Below are positions 7,937 to 17,320 of a DNA stretch of 64,000 bases, in pieces (the first letter of the stretch is position 1; every line of letters begins with the position of its first letter). The translations under genes were made by a program, and so were the position numbers. The notes beneath the pieces are model-generated. The model did no database searches. It worked only from the letters and a program-made list of their open reading frames with translations, and was not told the origin of the DNA. Origin of the DNA: Bryobacterales bacterium (GTDB taxonomy: Bacteria > Acidobacteriota > Terriglobia > Bryobacterales > Bryobacteraceae). The DNA lies in the NCBI GenBank assembly GCA_947446025.1, contig CANFEY010000014.1:1-64000 (forward strand), read 5' to 3'.

Positions 7937-10900
7937 ATGCGAACACTACGTCTGTTCTTCGCAACCGTTTTGCTGGCTGCTGCTGTCTATGGACAGGGCG
8001 CCAACGGTACGATTACGGGAACTGTCACCGATCCGAGCGGCGCCATTGTGGCCGACGCGAAAGTTGAAGTTTCCAACGCAGCCACCGGCCAGGTTTATTC
8101 GGCTGTTTCCACCAACACCGGCAACTATACAGTGACGCAACTCCCGGTGAGCGCGTATGACGTGAAAGTTACCGTCGCTGGCTTCAAGGGTTACAACCGC
8201 ACGGGCCTCGATCTCGCCGCAGGCCAGATCATGCGTATCGACATTCCTTTGGAAGTCGGCACGGTGGGCGATTCGGTGACGGTTACCGCGGAAGCGTCGA
8301 TGCTGAGCACGGAAACGGCTGCGGTAGCCCGCAACGTGACCATCGCGCAGCTCAACCAGTTGCCGCTGCTCTCGCCGGGCGGCGCGGGCAATGCCAACAC
8401 CGCCGGCTATCGCGATCCCTACGGGCTCGCCAATCTGCTCCCCGGCGTGCAGTTCGTCGGCAACGGACGCATCGTGGTCAACGGCGCACCGGATGACACC
8501 GTGCAGTTCCGCCTGGAAGGCCAGACGTCGAATGCGATCGGCAACCTAAGGCAATACACCACTATGGGCCAGCCCAGCGCCGAAGCCATCCAGGAAGTCG
8601 CCGTGCAGTCTTCCACCTACGCCCCCGAGTTCGGTGCGGTGGGCGGCGCGGTCTTCAACGCGACGCTGAAGTCCGGCACCAACGGCTTACATGGCAGCGC
8701 GTACGACTATGCAGCCAATGAGATCTTGAACGCGCATACGCCCTACACAGGACTGCGCAATCCCACCAAGCGTCACAGCTACGGCTTCACCATTGGCGGC
8801 CCCATCTTGATCCCGAAAATCTACAACGGTAAGAACAAGTCCTTCTTCTTCGGATCGCTCGAAGAGTTTTACGAAAACGCCAAGGTGAATCCGGCCAATA
8901 CCACGGTGCCCACCGCCGCCTACCGCGCCGGCAACTTCGGCCAGGTCATCACCGGCAACGGCAACGCCGCCGGCCCGCTGAACGTACAGGTCAACGGAGC
9001 CAATTATCTGGATCCGTTGGGGCGCACTACCCAGTCGGGCATGATTTTCGACCAGTTGAGCGAGCGTGCAGTAAACGGCATAGCCACCCGCGATGCGTTC
9101 GTGAACAACACGGTTCCCGTGACGCGGTTCGACCCGGTCGCCGTCAAGGTCATAGGCCTGGTGCCGCTGCCCGCCGGACCGAATCATGACCGCGGCCAGT
9201 TGGGAAACAATTTCCAGACTCCGTGGCTGAGCAAAACGCGCAGCTATCTTCCTTCGCTGAAGCTGGACCACTCGGTCGGCTCCAAGATGAAGCTCTCCGG
9301 CCTCTATCAGGCGACCATGCAGGAAGTGCAATTCTCCACTCCCAACGGCAACATGGAAGGCTTCCCCGCCCCTATCACTGCGGCGCGTGGCAGCTTCATT
9401 TACACCTGGACGTATCGCGCGAACATGGACTACACCTTGACGCCGACCATGCTACTGCATGTGGGCGCGGGCTGGTTTCACTTGAACTTCAACGATCCTT
9501 CGCCCACGTTGAACTATGACGCGGAGAAGGAACTGGGCCTCAAGGGTTCTACCCTGAACCGCCACTTCCCGGTGATCAACGTCGGCTCGGCTGGCGTCGG
9601 CACAGGCGGCATGAATAACCTGGGTCCGGCCAACGCGGGCCAGGCTTCCAGCTATGAGCGCCGTCCTTCGGGCGTCGCGAATATCACCTGGGTGAAGGGC
9701 AACCACACCTACAAGTACGGCGGTGAATGGCGCTTGGAGCGTTATCCCACCCGGACCTTCGGTGCCTCCTCGGGCCTGTATACGTTTGGCTCAAACTCCA
9801 CGCAACAGACTTCGTTGCAGGGCCTGACAACATCACAAGGCGTGACGGGTTTCCCGTTTGCCTCGTTCCTGATGGGCGACGCGACCTCGATCCAGATCAA
9901 CCAACCCGCGACCAGCGCGACGCACAAGACGCAGGTCGGGTTCTTCGCGCAGGACACTTGGAAACTGACCCGCAAGCTGACTTTGGACTACGGCTTGCGC
10001 TACGACTTCGGCCAGTACGCCCGCGAGGATTACGGCCGCAGCGGCAGCTTCAATCCGCTGTTGCCCAACGCATCCGCAGCCGGACATCCTGGCGGCTATC
10101 AGTTTGAAGCCACTTGCAAGTGCGAGTTCGCGAAGAACTATAAGCCGGCCTTCGGTCCCCGCTTGGGCGTCGCCTACCAGCTGAATTCCAAGACCGTGTT
10201 CCGCGGCGGATTCGGCATCGTGTACACGGGAACCGCACTTCCTCCCTCAGGCGGCTTGATCGCCAGCAACGCCTTCACCAGCGTTCCGGGATTTGGCCAG
10301 ACCGTCGGCAAATTTAGGGACGGCATCCCGACCTCGCTCAGGCCCGTTTTCCCGAGCTTCGACTCCAATGTGACGCAGCTTCCGGGCACGATCGTGAACG
10401 CCACTTATATCGACCCGAACGCTGGCCGTCCCGCGCGCCAGTATCAATGGAGCATCGGCTTCCAGCGCGAACTCACCAAAGACATGATCGTGGACGCCAG
10501 CTACATCGGCAACCGCGGCGTTTGGTGGAACACCGCAGGCACGGCGGCTCCCGGCCTCAACATGGTGACCGAGCAGTTGCTCGGCCGCTACGGCTTCACG
10601 CTGGGCAACGCGACCGACTCCACACTGCTCACTCGTCAGATCGGGCAGTTGAGCACGGCGCAACTCGGCACCCTCGCCCAACGCGGCGTGGTCCTGCCGT
10701 ACAGCAACTTCCCCACCAACCAAACGGTGCGGCAGTCGATTCTGCCCTTCCCGCAGTACGGCAACACCATCAACCCCACCGCCGCTGCCGTGGGCAAAAC
10801 CTGGTACGATTCGCTGCAAGTCAACCTGACGCAGCGCTTCTGGCATGGTCTGTCCTTCAACGCCAACTACACCTACTCGAAGAACCTCGACCATCTCAGC

Positions 10901-11644
10901 TCCCCGGACGTCTTCAATTGGGGCCTGGGGAAGAGCTACTCCGGCAATGACCAACCGCATCAGATGCGCTTCTCCGCACAGTATCAACTGCCGGAGTTCC
11001 GCAACAGCTCCGTCGCCGCTCTGCGCAACCCCTTCGTTTCCTGGGTCATCAGCGGCTGGGGCGTCGGTTTCCTCATGCAGTATCAGAGCGCGGACCGCTT
11101 GAACCGTCCCAGTTCCGCCAACGCCCTGCCCATCAGCAACTGGCTCGGCCGCGGTCCTGGCGGCGGCAACGGTGCCGCTCAGATCAAGCTGGACGCCAAC
11201 GGCCAACCGATGAATCCGTGGTCCGTGAACTGGGTCGATTACGACGGTGTCCGTCACACCGATCCGCTGAACGTCAATTGCCGTTGCTTCGATCCCACCA
11301 AGACGCAAGTCCTCAACCCCGCCGCCTGGACCAACATCCCGGACGGACAGTGGGCCAACGGCTTCAGCGCGATCCGCAGCTTCCGCGGCATCCGCTACCC
11401 GGCCGAATCCGGCAACATCAGCCGCAACTTCCGCATCAAGGAAGGCATCAACCTCAACATCCGTGTTGAGTTCCAGAACGCCTTCAACCGCATTCGCCTG
11501 CCGCAGGTTACCTCGGCCGCGAACTTCAACGCCAATCCCACGACGGCCAACGGCCTGTTCAACGGCGGCTTCGGAACCATCGTCCCCATCAGCGGTACCA
11601 CGGGCGCCCGCACCGGCCTGTTTGTCGGACGCATCACGTTCTAA
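7937..11644 (+). CDS. TonB-dependent receptor with carboxypeptidase-regulatory-like domain
   Basis: A 1235-residue outer-membrane receptor of the acidobacterial Oar-like type. A signal peptide (about 1-20, ending VYGQ) is followed by an Ig-like carboxypeptidase-regulatory domain (about 23-112, GTITGTVTDPSGAIVADAKVEV). A plug region follows (about 115-260, with FVVNG/EGQTSNAIGN-type loops and APEFGAVGGAVFNATLKSGTN), then a long 22-strand-type barrel ending in a terminal Phe (GRITF), the signal for BAM insertion. It transports an unknown large substrate, perhaps glycan or peptide, with TonB energy. It has its own promoter and terminator, so it is monocistronic. Confidence 0.93.
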   Translation: MRTLRLFFATVLLAAAVYGQGANGTITGTVTDPSGAIVADAKVEVSNAATGQVYSAVSTNTGNYTVTQLPVSAYDVKVTVAGFKGYNRTGLDLAAGQIMRIDIPLEVGTVGDSVTVTAEASMLSTETAAVARNVTIAQLNQLPLLSPGGAGNANTAGYRDPYGLANLLPGVQFVGNGRIVVNGAPDDTVQFRLEGQTSNAIGNLRQYTTMGQPSAEAIQEVAVQSSTYAPEFGAVGGAVFNATLKSGTNGLHGSAYDYAANEILNAHTPYTGLRNPTKRHSYGFTIGGPILIPKIYNGKNKSFFFGSLEEFYENAKVNPANTTVPTAAYRAGNFGQVITGNGNAAGPLNVQVNGANYLDPLGRTTQSGMIFDQLSERAVNGIATRDAFVNNTVPVTRFDPVAVKVIGLVPLPAGPNHDRGQLGNNFQTPWLSKTRSYLPSLKLDHSVGSKMKLSGLYQATMQEVQFSTPNGNMEGFPAPITAARGSFIYTWTYRANMDYTLTPTMLLHVGAGWFHLNFNDPSPTLNYDAEKELGLKGSTLNRHFPVINVGSAGVGTGGMNNLGPANAGQASSYERRPSGVANITWVKGNHTYKYGGEWRLERYPTRTFGASSGLYTFGSNSTQQTSLQGLTTSQGVTGFPFASFLMGDATSIQINQPATSATHKTQVGFFAQDTWKLTRKLTLDYGLRYDFGQYAREDYGRSGSFNPLLPNASAAGHPGGYQFEATCKCEFAKNYKPAFGPRLGVAYQLNSKTVFRGGFGIVYTGTALPPSGGLIASNAFTSVPGFGQTVGKFRDGIPTSLRPVFPSFDSNVTQLPGTIVNATYIDPNAGRPARQYQWSIGFQRELTKDMIVDASYIGNRGVWWNTAGTAAPGLNMVTEQLLGRYGFTLGNATDSTLLTRQIGQLSTAQLGTLAQRGVVLPYSNFPTNQTVRQSILPFPQYGNTINPTAAAVGKTWYDSLQVNLTQRFWHGLSFNANYTYSKNLDHLSSPDVFNWGLGKSYSGNDQPHQMRFSAQYQLPEFRNSSVAALRNPFVSWVISGWGVGFLMQYQSADRLNRPSSANALPISNWLGRGPGGGNGAAQIKLDANGQPMNPWSVNWVDYDGVRHTDPLNVNCRCFDPTKTQVLNPAAWTNIPDGQWANGFSAIRSFRGIRYPAESGNISRNFRIKEGINLNIRVEFQNAFNRIRLPQVTSAANFNANPTTANGLFNGGFGTIVPISGTTGARTGLFVGRITF

Positions 11645-11668
11645 ACCACCACCAAAAGAGTACCCCTC

Positions 11669-11710
11669 CGGCCCCGGCGCTCTCACGAGTTCCGGGGCCG
11701 TTGTATTTTT
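11669..11710 (+). terminator. Rho-independent terminator after the TonB receptor
   Basis: A perfect 9-bp stem CGGCCCCGG (11669-11677) / CCGGGGCCG (11692-11700) with a 14-nt loop is followed by a T-rich run TTGTATTTTT (11701-11710). It lies 25 bp after the receptor stop. Confidence 0.85.
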
Positions 11711-11724
11711 GAGCCGAAGTTCGC

Positions 11725-11753
11725 TTGACAGCGCCCGTCCTAGGGCGTAACCT
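11725..11753 (+). promoter_or_regulatory. Candidate promoter for the GVW exported protein
   Basis: TTGACA at 11725-11730 is followed, after 17 bp, by TAACCT at 11748-11753. The -35 is perfect and the -10 is weak. It lies between the terminator and the ATG at 11779. Confidence 0.4.
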
Positions 11754-11778
11754 ACATAATCGAGGAGAGTTGGGGACC

Positions 11779-12597
11779 ATGAAGAACTTCCGAGTGTACA
11801 GCGTGTTGGGTGCGGCTTTTGTGGCCTTCGCCGTGATGGTAGTGGACCCGTCGGCCATGATGGGCCAGGATAAGGCAGCCAAGGGCAAGGGGAAAGGTCC
11901 CGCGACTTACCAGAAACCCGTTAAGGGGACGATTCCGCGCACTGCGGACGGCCAGCCTGACCTCAATGGCGTGTGGATGCGCCCGTACACTCCCGACATG
12001 ACCAAGGGCGGCGGGAACGCCTCGCCTTCCACGCTGAACTTTACCGATTGGGGCAAGGGCAAGTGGGACGCCTACGATGCTTCCGCCGGCGACTACGCCG
12101 GCGCGTGCCTCCCGTTCGGCCTGGTGCGCTCCATCAACGCGCCCCATCCGATGCAGATCGTGCAGTCAAAGAACTTCATCGCCTTCCTGCATGAGCAGAA
12201 CACCTGGTTCACCAAGGTCCCCACCGATGGCCGCCCGTTCCCGCCCGCCGCTGAGATCGACCCTTCGTGGTTCGGAACCTCGCGCGGCAAGTGGGATGGC
12301 GACACGCTGATTATTGACACCGTCAACTTCAACGGAAAAACCCGCCTCGACACCATCGGGCATCCGCACTCGGAAAAGATGAGCGTGCATGAAACCTGGA
12401 CGCTGATGAATCCGACGCAGGTGTACTACACCATCGAGATCAACGATCCGCGCACCTATAAAGAACCCATCAAGAGCGAGCGGACTTTCAATCGCGACCC
12501 GAACGGCGACGTGATGGAATACTCCTGCGAAGAGAACAACAAGAGCCTCTTTGAAGGACGCATCAAGCATCCGAACTACGAAGAGTGGCTGAAGTAG
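11779..12597 (+). CDS. Exported 'PDLNGVW' family protein, function unknown
   Basis: A 272-residue protein starting MKNFRVYSVLGAAFVAF, a signal peptide, preceded by a purine-rich GAGGAGAG site. The motif ADGQPDLNGVW (after about residue 60) and the later GKWDGDTLIIDTVNFN, ending in a Cys-containing YSCEENNKS, define a family that is frequent and amplified in Acidobacteriota and some marine proteobacteria. Its role is unknown. A paralogue at 17321-18079 shares the same motifs in the same order. The gene follows the TonB receptor but is separated from it by a strong terminator. It abuts the convergent dehydrogenase gene with no gap. Confidence 0.8.
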   Translation: MKNFRVYSVLGAAFVAFAVMVVDPSAMMGQDKAAKGKGKGPATYQKPVKGTIPRTADGQPDLNGVWMRPYTPDMTKGGGNASPSTLNFTDWGKGKWDAYDASAGDYAGACLPFGLVRSINAPHPMQIVQSKNFIAFLHEQNTWFTKVPTDGRPFPPAAEIDPSWFGTSRGKWDGDTLIIDTVNFNGKTRLDTIGHPHSEKMSVHETWTLMNPTQVYYTIEINDPRTYKEPIKSERTFNRDPNGDVMEYSCEENNKSLFEGRIKHPNYEEWLK

Positions 12598-13836
12598 CTA
12601 CCTTTCTATCCTTAACAGCGCGCCCGCATCTTCGGCCGTTAGAACGTAGAGCCATCCGTCAGGCCCCTGGCGGATATCCCGTATCCGCTGGTGCAGATCG
12701 CGGAAGAGGCCCTCGCGGTGCAGCTCTTCCCATTCACCGTTGAAGTCCAGCCGTTCCATGTGTCCGGACTGCGGAACCTCTCCCTGGCGCATGCCGCCCA
12801 CGAAGAGGTTGTTCTTCCAGCCCGGATACCGGTCGCCGGTGTAGAAAGCCAGCCCGGAAGTCGCAATCGACGGCACCCAGAAGGCGACCGGCGGCTCCAT
12901 GCCCTCGCGGAAGGGATTGGTCGAAACACGCGGCCCGGCATAGAAGCGTCCGTAGCCCACCACCGGCCAGCCGTAGTTCTTCCCCGCCGCCAGGACGTTC
13001 ACCTCGTCACCGCCGTTGGGTCCGTTCTCGCATTCCCAGATGTCGCCCGTCACCGGATTGATCGCGAGCCCCAGGGGTACGCGATGGCCCATGGTGAAGA
13101 TCTCCGGGCGGTACCCCGAGCGCCCTACAAACGGATTATCGGGAGGCACCGTCCCGTCATCTCGCAACCGCAGGATCTTGCCATTGAGCACGCCCGGATT
13201 CTGCGCCAGATCGCCCTGCGGCGGATCGCCGCTCGCCAGCGACATGTAAAGCATGCCGTCCCGCCCGAAGATGATCCGCGATGCGTTGCCATTCGGAATG
13301 GCCGTAAACAGGTCCTGGACCGCCGTCATCGCCGTCCCGTTCCAGCGCCCGCGCCCCAGCGTCACGATGGGCGCCGGAGCCCCTTTGCCGGTCGTGGGCG
13401 GTGCGGCGGGCTTGTGATAGACGAAGTAGACCAGTCCGTTCTCGGCGAAACGCGGGTGCAGCGCCAGATCCATCAACCCGCCCAGCCCCTGCGCCTGGAT
13501 TGCCGGCATCCCCTCAATCGCCGCCTGTTGTAGCGCGCCGTTGCGCACGATCCGCAGCCGGCCCGGACGCTCTGAGATCAGGATCGCGGCATCCGGCAGA
13601 AAGGCCATGCTGAAGGGCTGCACCAGGCCCTTGGTGACCGTGAGGCGCAAGCCGCGCTCAATGCCGGTGTCGAAGGCAATGGGCCCATCCGGGAGTGGGG
13701 GCGACGGCCAGTTGATGCCCTTGGGCGCGGCTCCGGCCTTCGCCGCACCGGCGGGCGGCTGCTGCGCGCTCGCAAGCAAGGTGAGCAGCGCGGCTCCGGC
13801 GGAACCCAACACAACGGACCAGTAACGAGTTTTCAT
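12598..13836 (-). CDS. PQQ-dependent sugar dehydrogenase (GdhB/YliI type), periplasmic
   Basis: A 412-residue exported six-blade propeller. The signal peptide MKTRYWSVVLGSAGAALLTLLASAQ precedes the core. Signature stretches are RLRIVRNGAL, GLGGLMDLALHPRFAENGLVY, NASRIIFGRDGMLYMSLASGD and FTMGHRVPLGLAINPVTGDIWECENGPNGGDEVN, which match soluble aldose dehydrogenases that oxidise sugars with PQQ in the periplasm. No pqq biosynthesis genes are in the window, so cofactor identity is inferred from the family. An in-frame ATG at 13845 would add three residues. The gene is divergent from the TIGR03437 gene, with 51 bp between the starts. Confidence 0.85.
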   Translation of the reverse strand: MKTRYWSVVLGSAGAALLTLLASAQQPPAGAAKAGAAPKGINWPSPPLPDGPIAFDTGIERGLRLTVTKGLVQPFSMAFLPDAAILISERPGRLRIVRNGALQQAAIEGMPAIQAQGLGGLMDLALHPRFAENGLVYFVYHKPAAPPTTGKGAPAPIVTLGRGRWNGTAMTAVQDLFTAIPNGNASRIIFGRDGMLYMSLASGDPPQGDLAQNPGVLNGKILRLRDDGTVPPDNPFVGRSGYRPEIFTMGHRVPLGLAINPVTGDIWECENGPNGGDEVNVLAAGKNYGWPVVGYGRFYAGPRVSTNPFREGMEPPVAFWVPSIATSGLAFYTGDRYPGWKNNLFVGGMRQGEVPQSGHMERLDFNGEWEELHREGLFRDLHQRIRDIRQGPDGWLYVLTAEDAGALLRIER

Positions 13837-13887
13837 GTAGTGCATTGTACTCCAATCAGAGCTACAATCCCCAGAGGAGGGCCTACG

Positions 13888-15237
13888 ATGAATAGGCATG
13901 TCTTTAACCTTGCCCTGCTGTCGTTTCTGGCGGCACAAACGCTGTGCTTCGGACAACCCGTGATCTACGCCCGAGGCATCGTGAACGCGGCGAGTTCGCT
14001 TCCCTCCGGAATACCCGCCGGCGGCATCGCGCGAGGGTCGCTCTTTACTATCTACGGACGGAATCTGGGACCGGCTGCGGGCGTGAGCGCTTCGGCGTAT
14101 CCGTTGCAGACCACTTTGAGCGGAGTCTCCATCACCGCCTCCAACGGACCGGAATCGGTGAACGTCCTGCCGGTGTTTGTTTCCGCTGGACAGATCAACG
14201 CCTTGATGCCGTCGAACGCTCCGTTGGGAGCGCTGTCCCTGCGTGTGCGTGTGGGCACGGCGCAGAGCAATCCGTTGACTATGCGGGTGGCCGCCGCCAG
14301 CCCCGGAATTTTCACCGCGCGTGGGACCGGAGCCGGACCGGGCGTGTTGCAGAATTTCGTCTCCCAAGCCGAACAGCCCGTCAATACTCCCCAATCAGCC
14401 GCAAAACCAGGACAAGTCATAACGCTGTGGGCAACCGGACTCGGTGCGGTCGCCAATGACACCGTGGCACCGGCTGCAGGCGATCTACCAACGCCCGTGG
14501 AAGTCTTCGTGGGCGGAAAGGCCGCCACGAAACTTTACTCTGGACGCGCACCCTGCTGCGCGGGGACAGACCAGATTGTGTTCCAACTGCCGCCGGACGC
14601 AGCTACTGGCTGTTGGGTGCCGGTCTACGTTCGCGCCGGTAGCGTAGTGAGCAACACCGTGACCATGGCGATCACCGCGGAGGGAACCCCTTGCCAGGCG
14701 GGACCCGTCGCCAGTGCCCTGATGCGGGGAGGAAAAATCGGCTTGCTCGCGCCCATGAGGGTGGATATCCGCCAGACGACGGTCGACGGAACTCTAGACA
14801 TGCGGACCGACTTCTTGATGACGCGGCTGGCGAATGAGCGGGCCGGAGTCTTTCCGTTCAACCCGATGCTTTCTTTGCCTCCCGCGGGAACCTGTACCGC
14901 CTACTCCGGCGCGGGAGATTGGTTCACCACCTTTGCGCAGCCTGACCTTCGCCCAGGCATCGGCGTGCTGAACGCCGGCGCGTTCACGGTAGCGGGCGGC
15001 GGGAAGACTTCTTCCTTCCGTGCGGTGTACTCACCGTTGACCTTGGGTCTTCTGGGCGCGCTGAATCCAGCGCTGTCGCAGGCACGGGATACCTCTATCC
15101 TTGCTCCCGGCGCTTTCACGCTTCAGGCTCAAGGGGGCGCAGAGGTTCCCGCATTCAGCGCTTCGTTTACCATGGTTCCGGCATTCACCTGGACGAACCG
15201 GGACCAAATCTCCGTCATCGACCGGCGCAACCCTTGA
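13888..15237 (+). CDS. Exported TIGR03437-domain protein, probably missing its C-terminus by frameshift
   Basis: A signal peptide (MNRHVFNLALLSFLAAQTLCFG) follows a clear GAGGAGG site at 13874-13880. Residues of about 25-265 form a TIGR03437 ('Solibacter') domain: GIVNAASSLPSGIPAGGIARGS, LFTIYGRNLGP, QINALMPSNAPLG, AAASPGIFT and LWATGLGAV. A second beta-rich region follows. The frame ends with WTNRDQISVIDRRNP and a TGA. The next frame continues the protein with LTVTW, which is what related proteins carry at this point. A missing base near 15234 would explain both. Cell-surface or secreted; function unknown. Confidence 0.75.
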   Translation: MNRHVFNLALLSFLAAQTLCFGQPVIYARGIVNAASSLPSGIPAGGIARGSLFTIYGRNLGPAAGVSASAYPLQTTLSGVSITASNGPESVNVLPVFVSAGQINALMPSNAPLGALSLRVRVGTAQSNPLTMRVAAASPGIFTARGTGAGPGVLQNFVSQAEQPVNTPQSAAKPGQVITLWATGLGAVANDTVAPAAGDLPTPVEVFVGGKAATKLYSGRAPCCAGTDQIVFQLPPDAATGCWVPVYVRAGSVVSNTVTMAITAEGTPCQAGPVASALMRGGKIGLLAPMRVDIRQTTVDGTLDMRTDFLMTRLANERAGVFPFNPMLSLPPAGTCTAYSGAGDWFTTFAQPDLRPGIGVLNAGAFTVAGGGKTSSFRAVYSPLTLGLLGALNPALSQARDTSILAPGAFTLQAQGGAEVPAFSASFTMVPAFTWTNRDQISVIDRRNP

Positions 15238-15533
15238 CGGTGACTTGGGCCGGAGCCACGGGACTGGACGTAGCAATCGTAGGCGGGAGTGTTGACCTGC
15301 CAAACAACTCATCCAGTCTATTTGTGTGCGCGGCCAGCGTGGCTGCCGGATCGCTCACGGTACCCGCGGCGGTGCTGGCGAATCTGCTGCCGGGGCGCGG
15401 TAGCGCTCGGGATTCAAAGGCCGTCGTCTTCGTAGTCGCGTCGTCTCCACCTTCGCTGTTCAGCGGCGCAGGCTTGGATTCCGGCTTTCTGATGCCGACC
15501 TACGTTCTGGGAAAGGCGGTAACCGTTCGATGA
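15234..15533 (+). pseudogene. C-terminal part of the TIGR03437 protein in a shifted frame
   Basis: This frame opens with TTG overlapping the preceding TGA (TTGA) and reads LTVTWAGATGLDVAIVGGSV, then SLFVCAASVAAGSLTVPAAVLANLLP. That is the usual C-terminal end of long TIGR03437-associated proteins, where a Cys is followed by a 'tVP..vL..LP' motif. It has no signal peptide or ribosome binding site, so on its own it would not be secreted. Either a single-base loss split the gene, or a -1 slip or coupled reinitiation at TTGA joins it. It overlaps the next gene by ATGA. Confidence 0.65.
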
Positions 15534-16894
15534 GACCGATCCTGCTTGCTCTTCTCTTTACCCTGTTCCTCACCCTTCCGGCGGATGCGCAGGGCATGGC
15601 CGCGGACTCCGATCCGGTGCTGACGCCTGAGGTACTGGAGGCGATGAACGACCTGGGTCCCGGTCCAACGGACGTAGGCTACAACATCGGCGCGCCGACT
15701 ACCGGGTCGGGATTGTGTGAAATCAACATCGACGTTTCCAACCGCACAAGCGGGAGATCCAGGGTGATCAAGACTCGCAGCTACGCCGTGGAATGCAATG
15801 AATTGGCTGTGGACATCAACTACCGCGACAGTTTGCTGTACATCAAGATCACCCTGAAACCGAAGCAGCAGCCCCCCGGGGGAGCAGGTCCGCTGGATCC
15901 GATCAGCGTGGACGATATCCTCAAGGCATTGGATGCCTTGGGTGGAAAGAGCGAGGTTACGGGTCCATCTCCTACCAACCCTGCGCCCATCAAAGGAGTG
16001 GCGGGATACCAGGCTGCCGATGCGGAAGCCGCCGCGGCGCGCTTCGCCAGTAGCGTACCGGAAGTGCTGGATCTACCGCTCGCGCCGCCGTTTTCGCAAG
16101 GTACGGATCTGGAAGCGCTGAACGGCTATGATTCGCTACGCCCACCGGCAATCTACCGCGTGAATCACAACGCCAATACAGTGACCCGCGTCGATGGTTG
16201 CTCTCCAACGCTCACGGCGAATATCCGAGTTGGGTCCCATCCGCTGCAAGCCGTCCTCACGCCCAACGGCAAGACGCTGGTGGTGGCGAGTTTTGACAGC
16301 GTGGTCACCTTCATCGACACCACCACCAATCGCGTCACCAAATCGCTCCCAACGCCTTCCGACTTTCATCCGGCGGGCATCGACATCACGCGCGACGGGC
16401 TGCTGGCCTACATCGTCAGCTTCGACGACGTTCGCCCGGCGCTCATCATCGTGGACCTCACCCGGCAAACGATCCTGGCACGTTTCGCGCTACCGTACCA
16501 ATACCCCAATGGCCTCTTCCTCACGCCCGACGGGACGCAGGCTTACATCACCCATCCGTTGGGGGCGGAAGTGACGGTCTTCGACCTATTGACCAGCTCC
16601 GTGGCAGCCACCCTGTCCATAGGCCAGCCTCACGCCATTGCGTTTAATCGCACCGGGACACGGGCCTATATTTCGGCCTCACGCACGGTGCGGGTATTCG
16701 ACACCTCAACGCTGTTGCAAGTGGACGCCTTTGACTTCCCGGGTGACGCGGGAAACCTGGAATTTTCCGCGGACGGCCAATTCCTGTTCATAGAGGACTA
16801 CGCCTCCACGAGGGTGTACACGCTTCAGCTGAACACCAGGACGTTGCGCTCCGTGGATACCGGCGTAACTTCGCCCGGATTCACGCTGAACTAG
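15530..16894 (+). CDS. Exported YVTN/YncE-type beta-propeller protein
   Basis: A 454-residue secreted protein. It has a signal peptide (MRPILLALLFTLFLTLPADAQ), an N-terminal unassigned region (about 22-200) with a Pro/Gly-rich linker, and a seven-blade YVTN-type propeller (about 205-450). The propeller shows repeats such as NHNANTVTRVDGC, VASFDSVVTFIDTTTNRV, LIIVDLTRQTI and VTVFDLLTSSVAATL. Such propellers bind partners or ligands at the surface; no catalytic role is evident. Its ATG overlaps the preceding stop (ATGA), which suggests coupled translation with the TIGR03437 gene and a shared surface function. Confidence 0.8.
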   Translation: MRPILLALLFTLFLTLPADAQGMAADSDPVLTPEVLEAMNDLGPGPTDVGYNIGAPTTGSGLCEINIDVSNRTSGRSRVIKTRSYAVECNELAVDINYRDSLLYIKITLKPKQQPPGGAGPLDPISVDDILKALDALGGKSEVTGPSPTNPAPIKGVAGYQAADAEAAAARFASSVPEVLDLPLAPPFSQGTDLEALNGYDSLRPPAIYRVNHNANTVTRVDGCSPTLTANIRVGSHPLQAVLTPNGKTLVVASFDSVVTFIDTTTNRVTKSLPTPSDFHPAGIDITRDGLLAYIVSFDDVRPALIIVDLTRQTILARFALPYQYPNGLFLTPDGTQAYITHPLGAEVTVFDLLTSSVAATLSIGQPHAIAFNRTGTRAYISASRTVRVFDTSTLLQVDAFDFPGDAGNLEFSADGQFLFIEDYASTRVYTLQLNTRTLRSVDTGVTSPGFTLN

Positions 16895-16926
16895 GAAGTC
16901 TTTTGCCTCTGAGGTAAACTAACGGC

Positions 16927-17319
16927 ATGAGGCTTGCCTTGATTCTCGGATTGTTCGTGACGTTAGTGCCGCTGCGCGCGCACCATTCTTTCGCCGCCGA
17001 GTATGACGAGAAGCAGCCCGTGAAGGTCACTGGCAAGGTCAGCAAAGTGGAGTGGAAGAATCCCCACATCTGGTTCTACGTGGACGTGACTGACGCGGCC
17101 GGCAAAGTGGCCACCTGGGGATTTTCAGGCGGCCCTCCCGGCATGCTGCTGCGCCGCGGCATCACCAAGGACGTGATCAAGCTCGGCGACGTCATCACCG
17201 TAGCCGGATTCCGCGCGCGCGACGGGTCGAACAACGGCTCTGGCGGCACGGTGCTGTTCGCGAAGGACGGCAAGCAGGTGTTCACGGCCTCAGCAGAAGA
17301 CGCGGTCCCGCAGAACTAA
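16927..17319 (+). CDS. DUF6152 family exported protein
   Basis: A short protein of 130 residues with a signal peptide (MRLALILGLFVTLVPLRA) followed by the family hallmark HHSFAAEYD, then KVTGKVSKVEWKNPHIWFYVDV and GPPGMLLRRGITK. DUF6152 proteins are small periplasmic beta-barrel (OB-like) proteins of unknown role, commonly next to 'GVW' proteins, as seen here with the gene that starts 2 bp downstream. The His-His pair at the mature N-terminus could bind a metal; that is inference. Confidence 0.85.
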   Translation: MRLALILGLFVTLVPLRAHHSFAAEYDEKQPVKVTGKVSKVEWKNPHIWFYVDVTDAAGKVATWGFSGGPPGMLLRRGITKDVIKLGDVITVAGFRARDGSNNGSGGTVLFAKDGKQVFTASAEDAVPQN

Positions 17320-17320
17320 C

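Noticed and set aside
10247-11686. Long open frame on the minus strand opposite the TonB receptor
   Set aside because: It mirrors the codon pattern of the receptor on the other strand; its translation is Val/Gly/Ala/Arg-rich and shows no motif. A GC-rich third position explains it.
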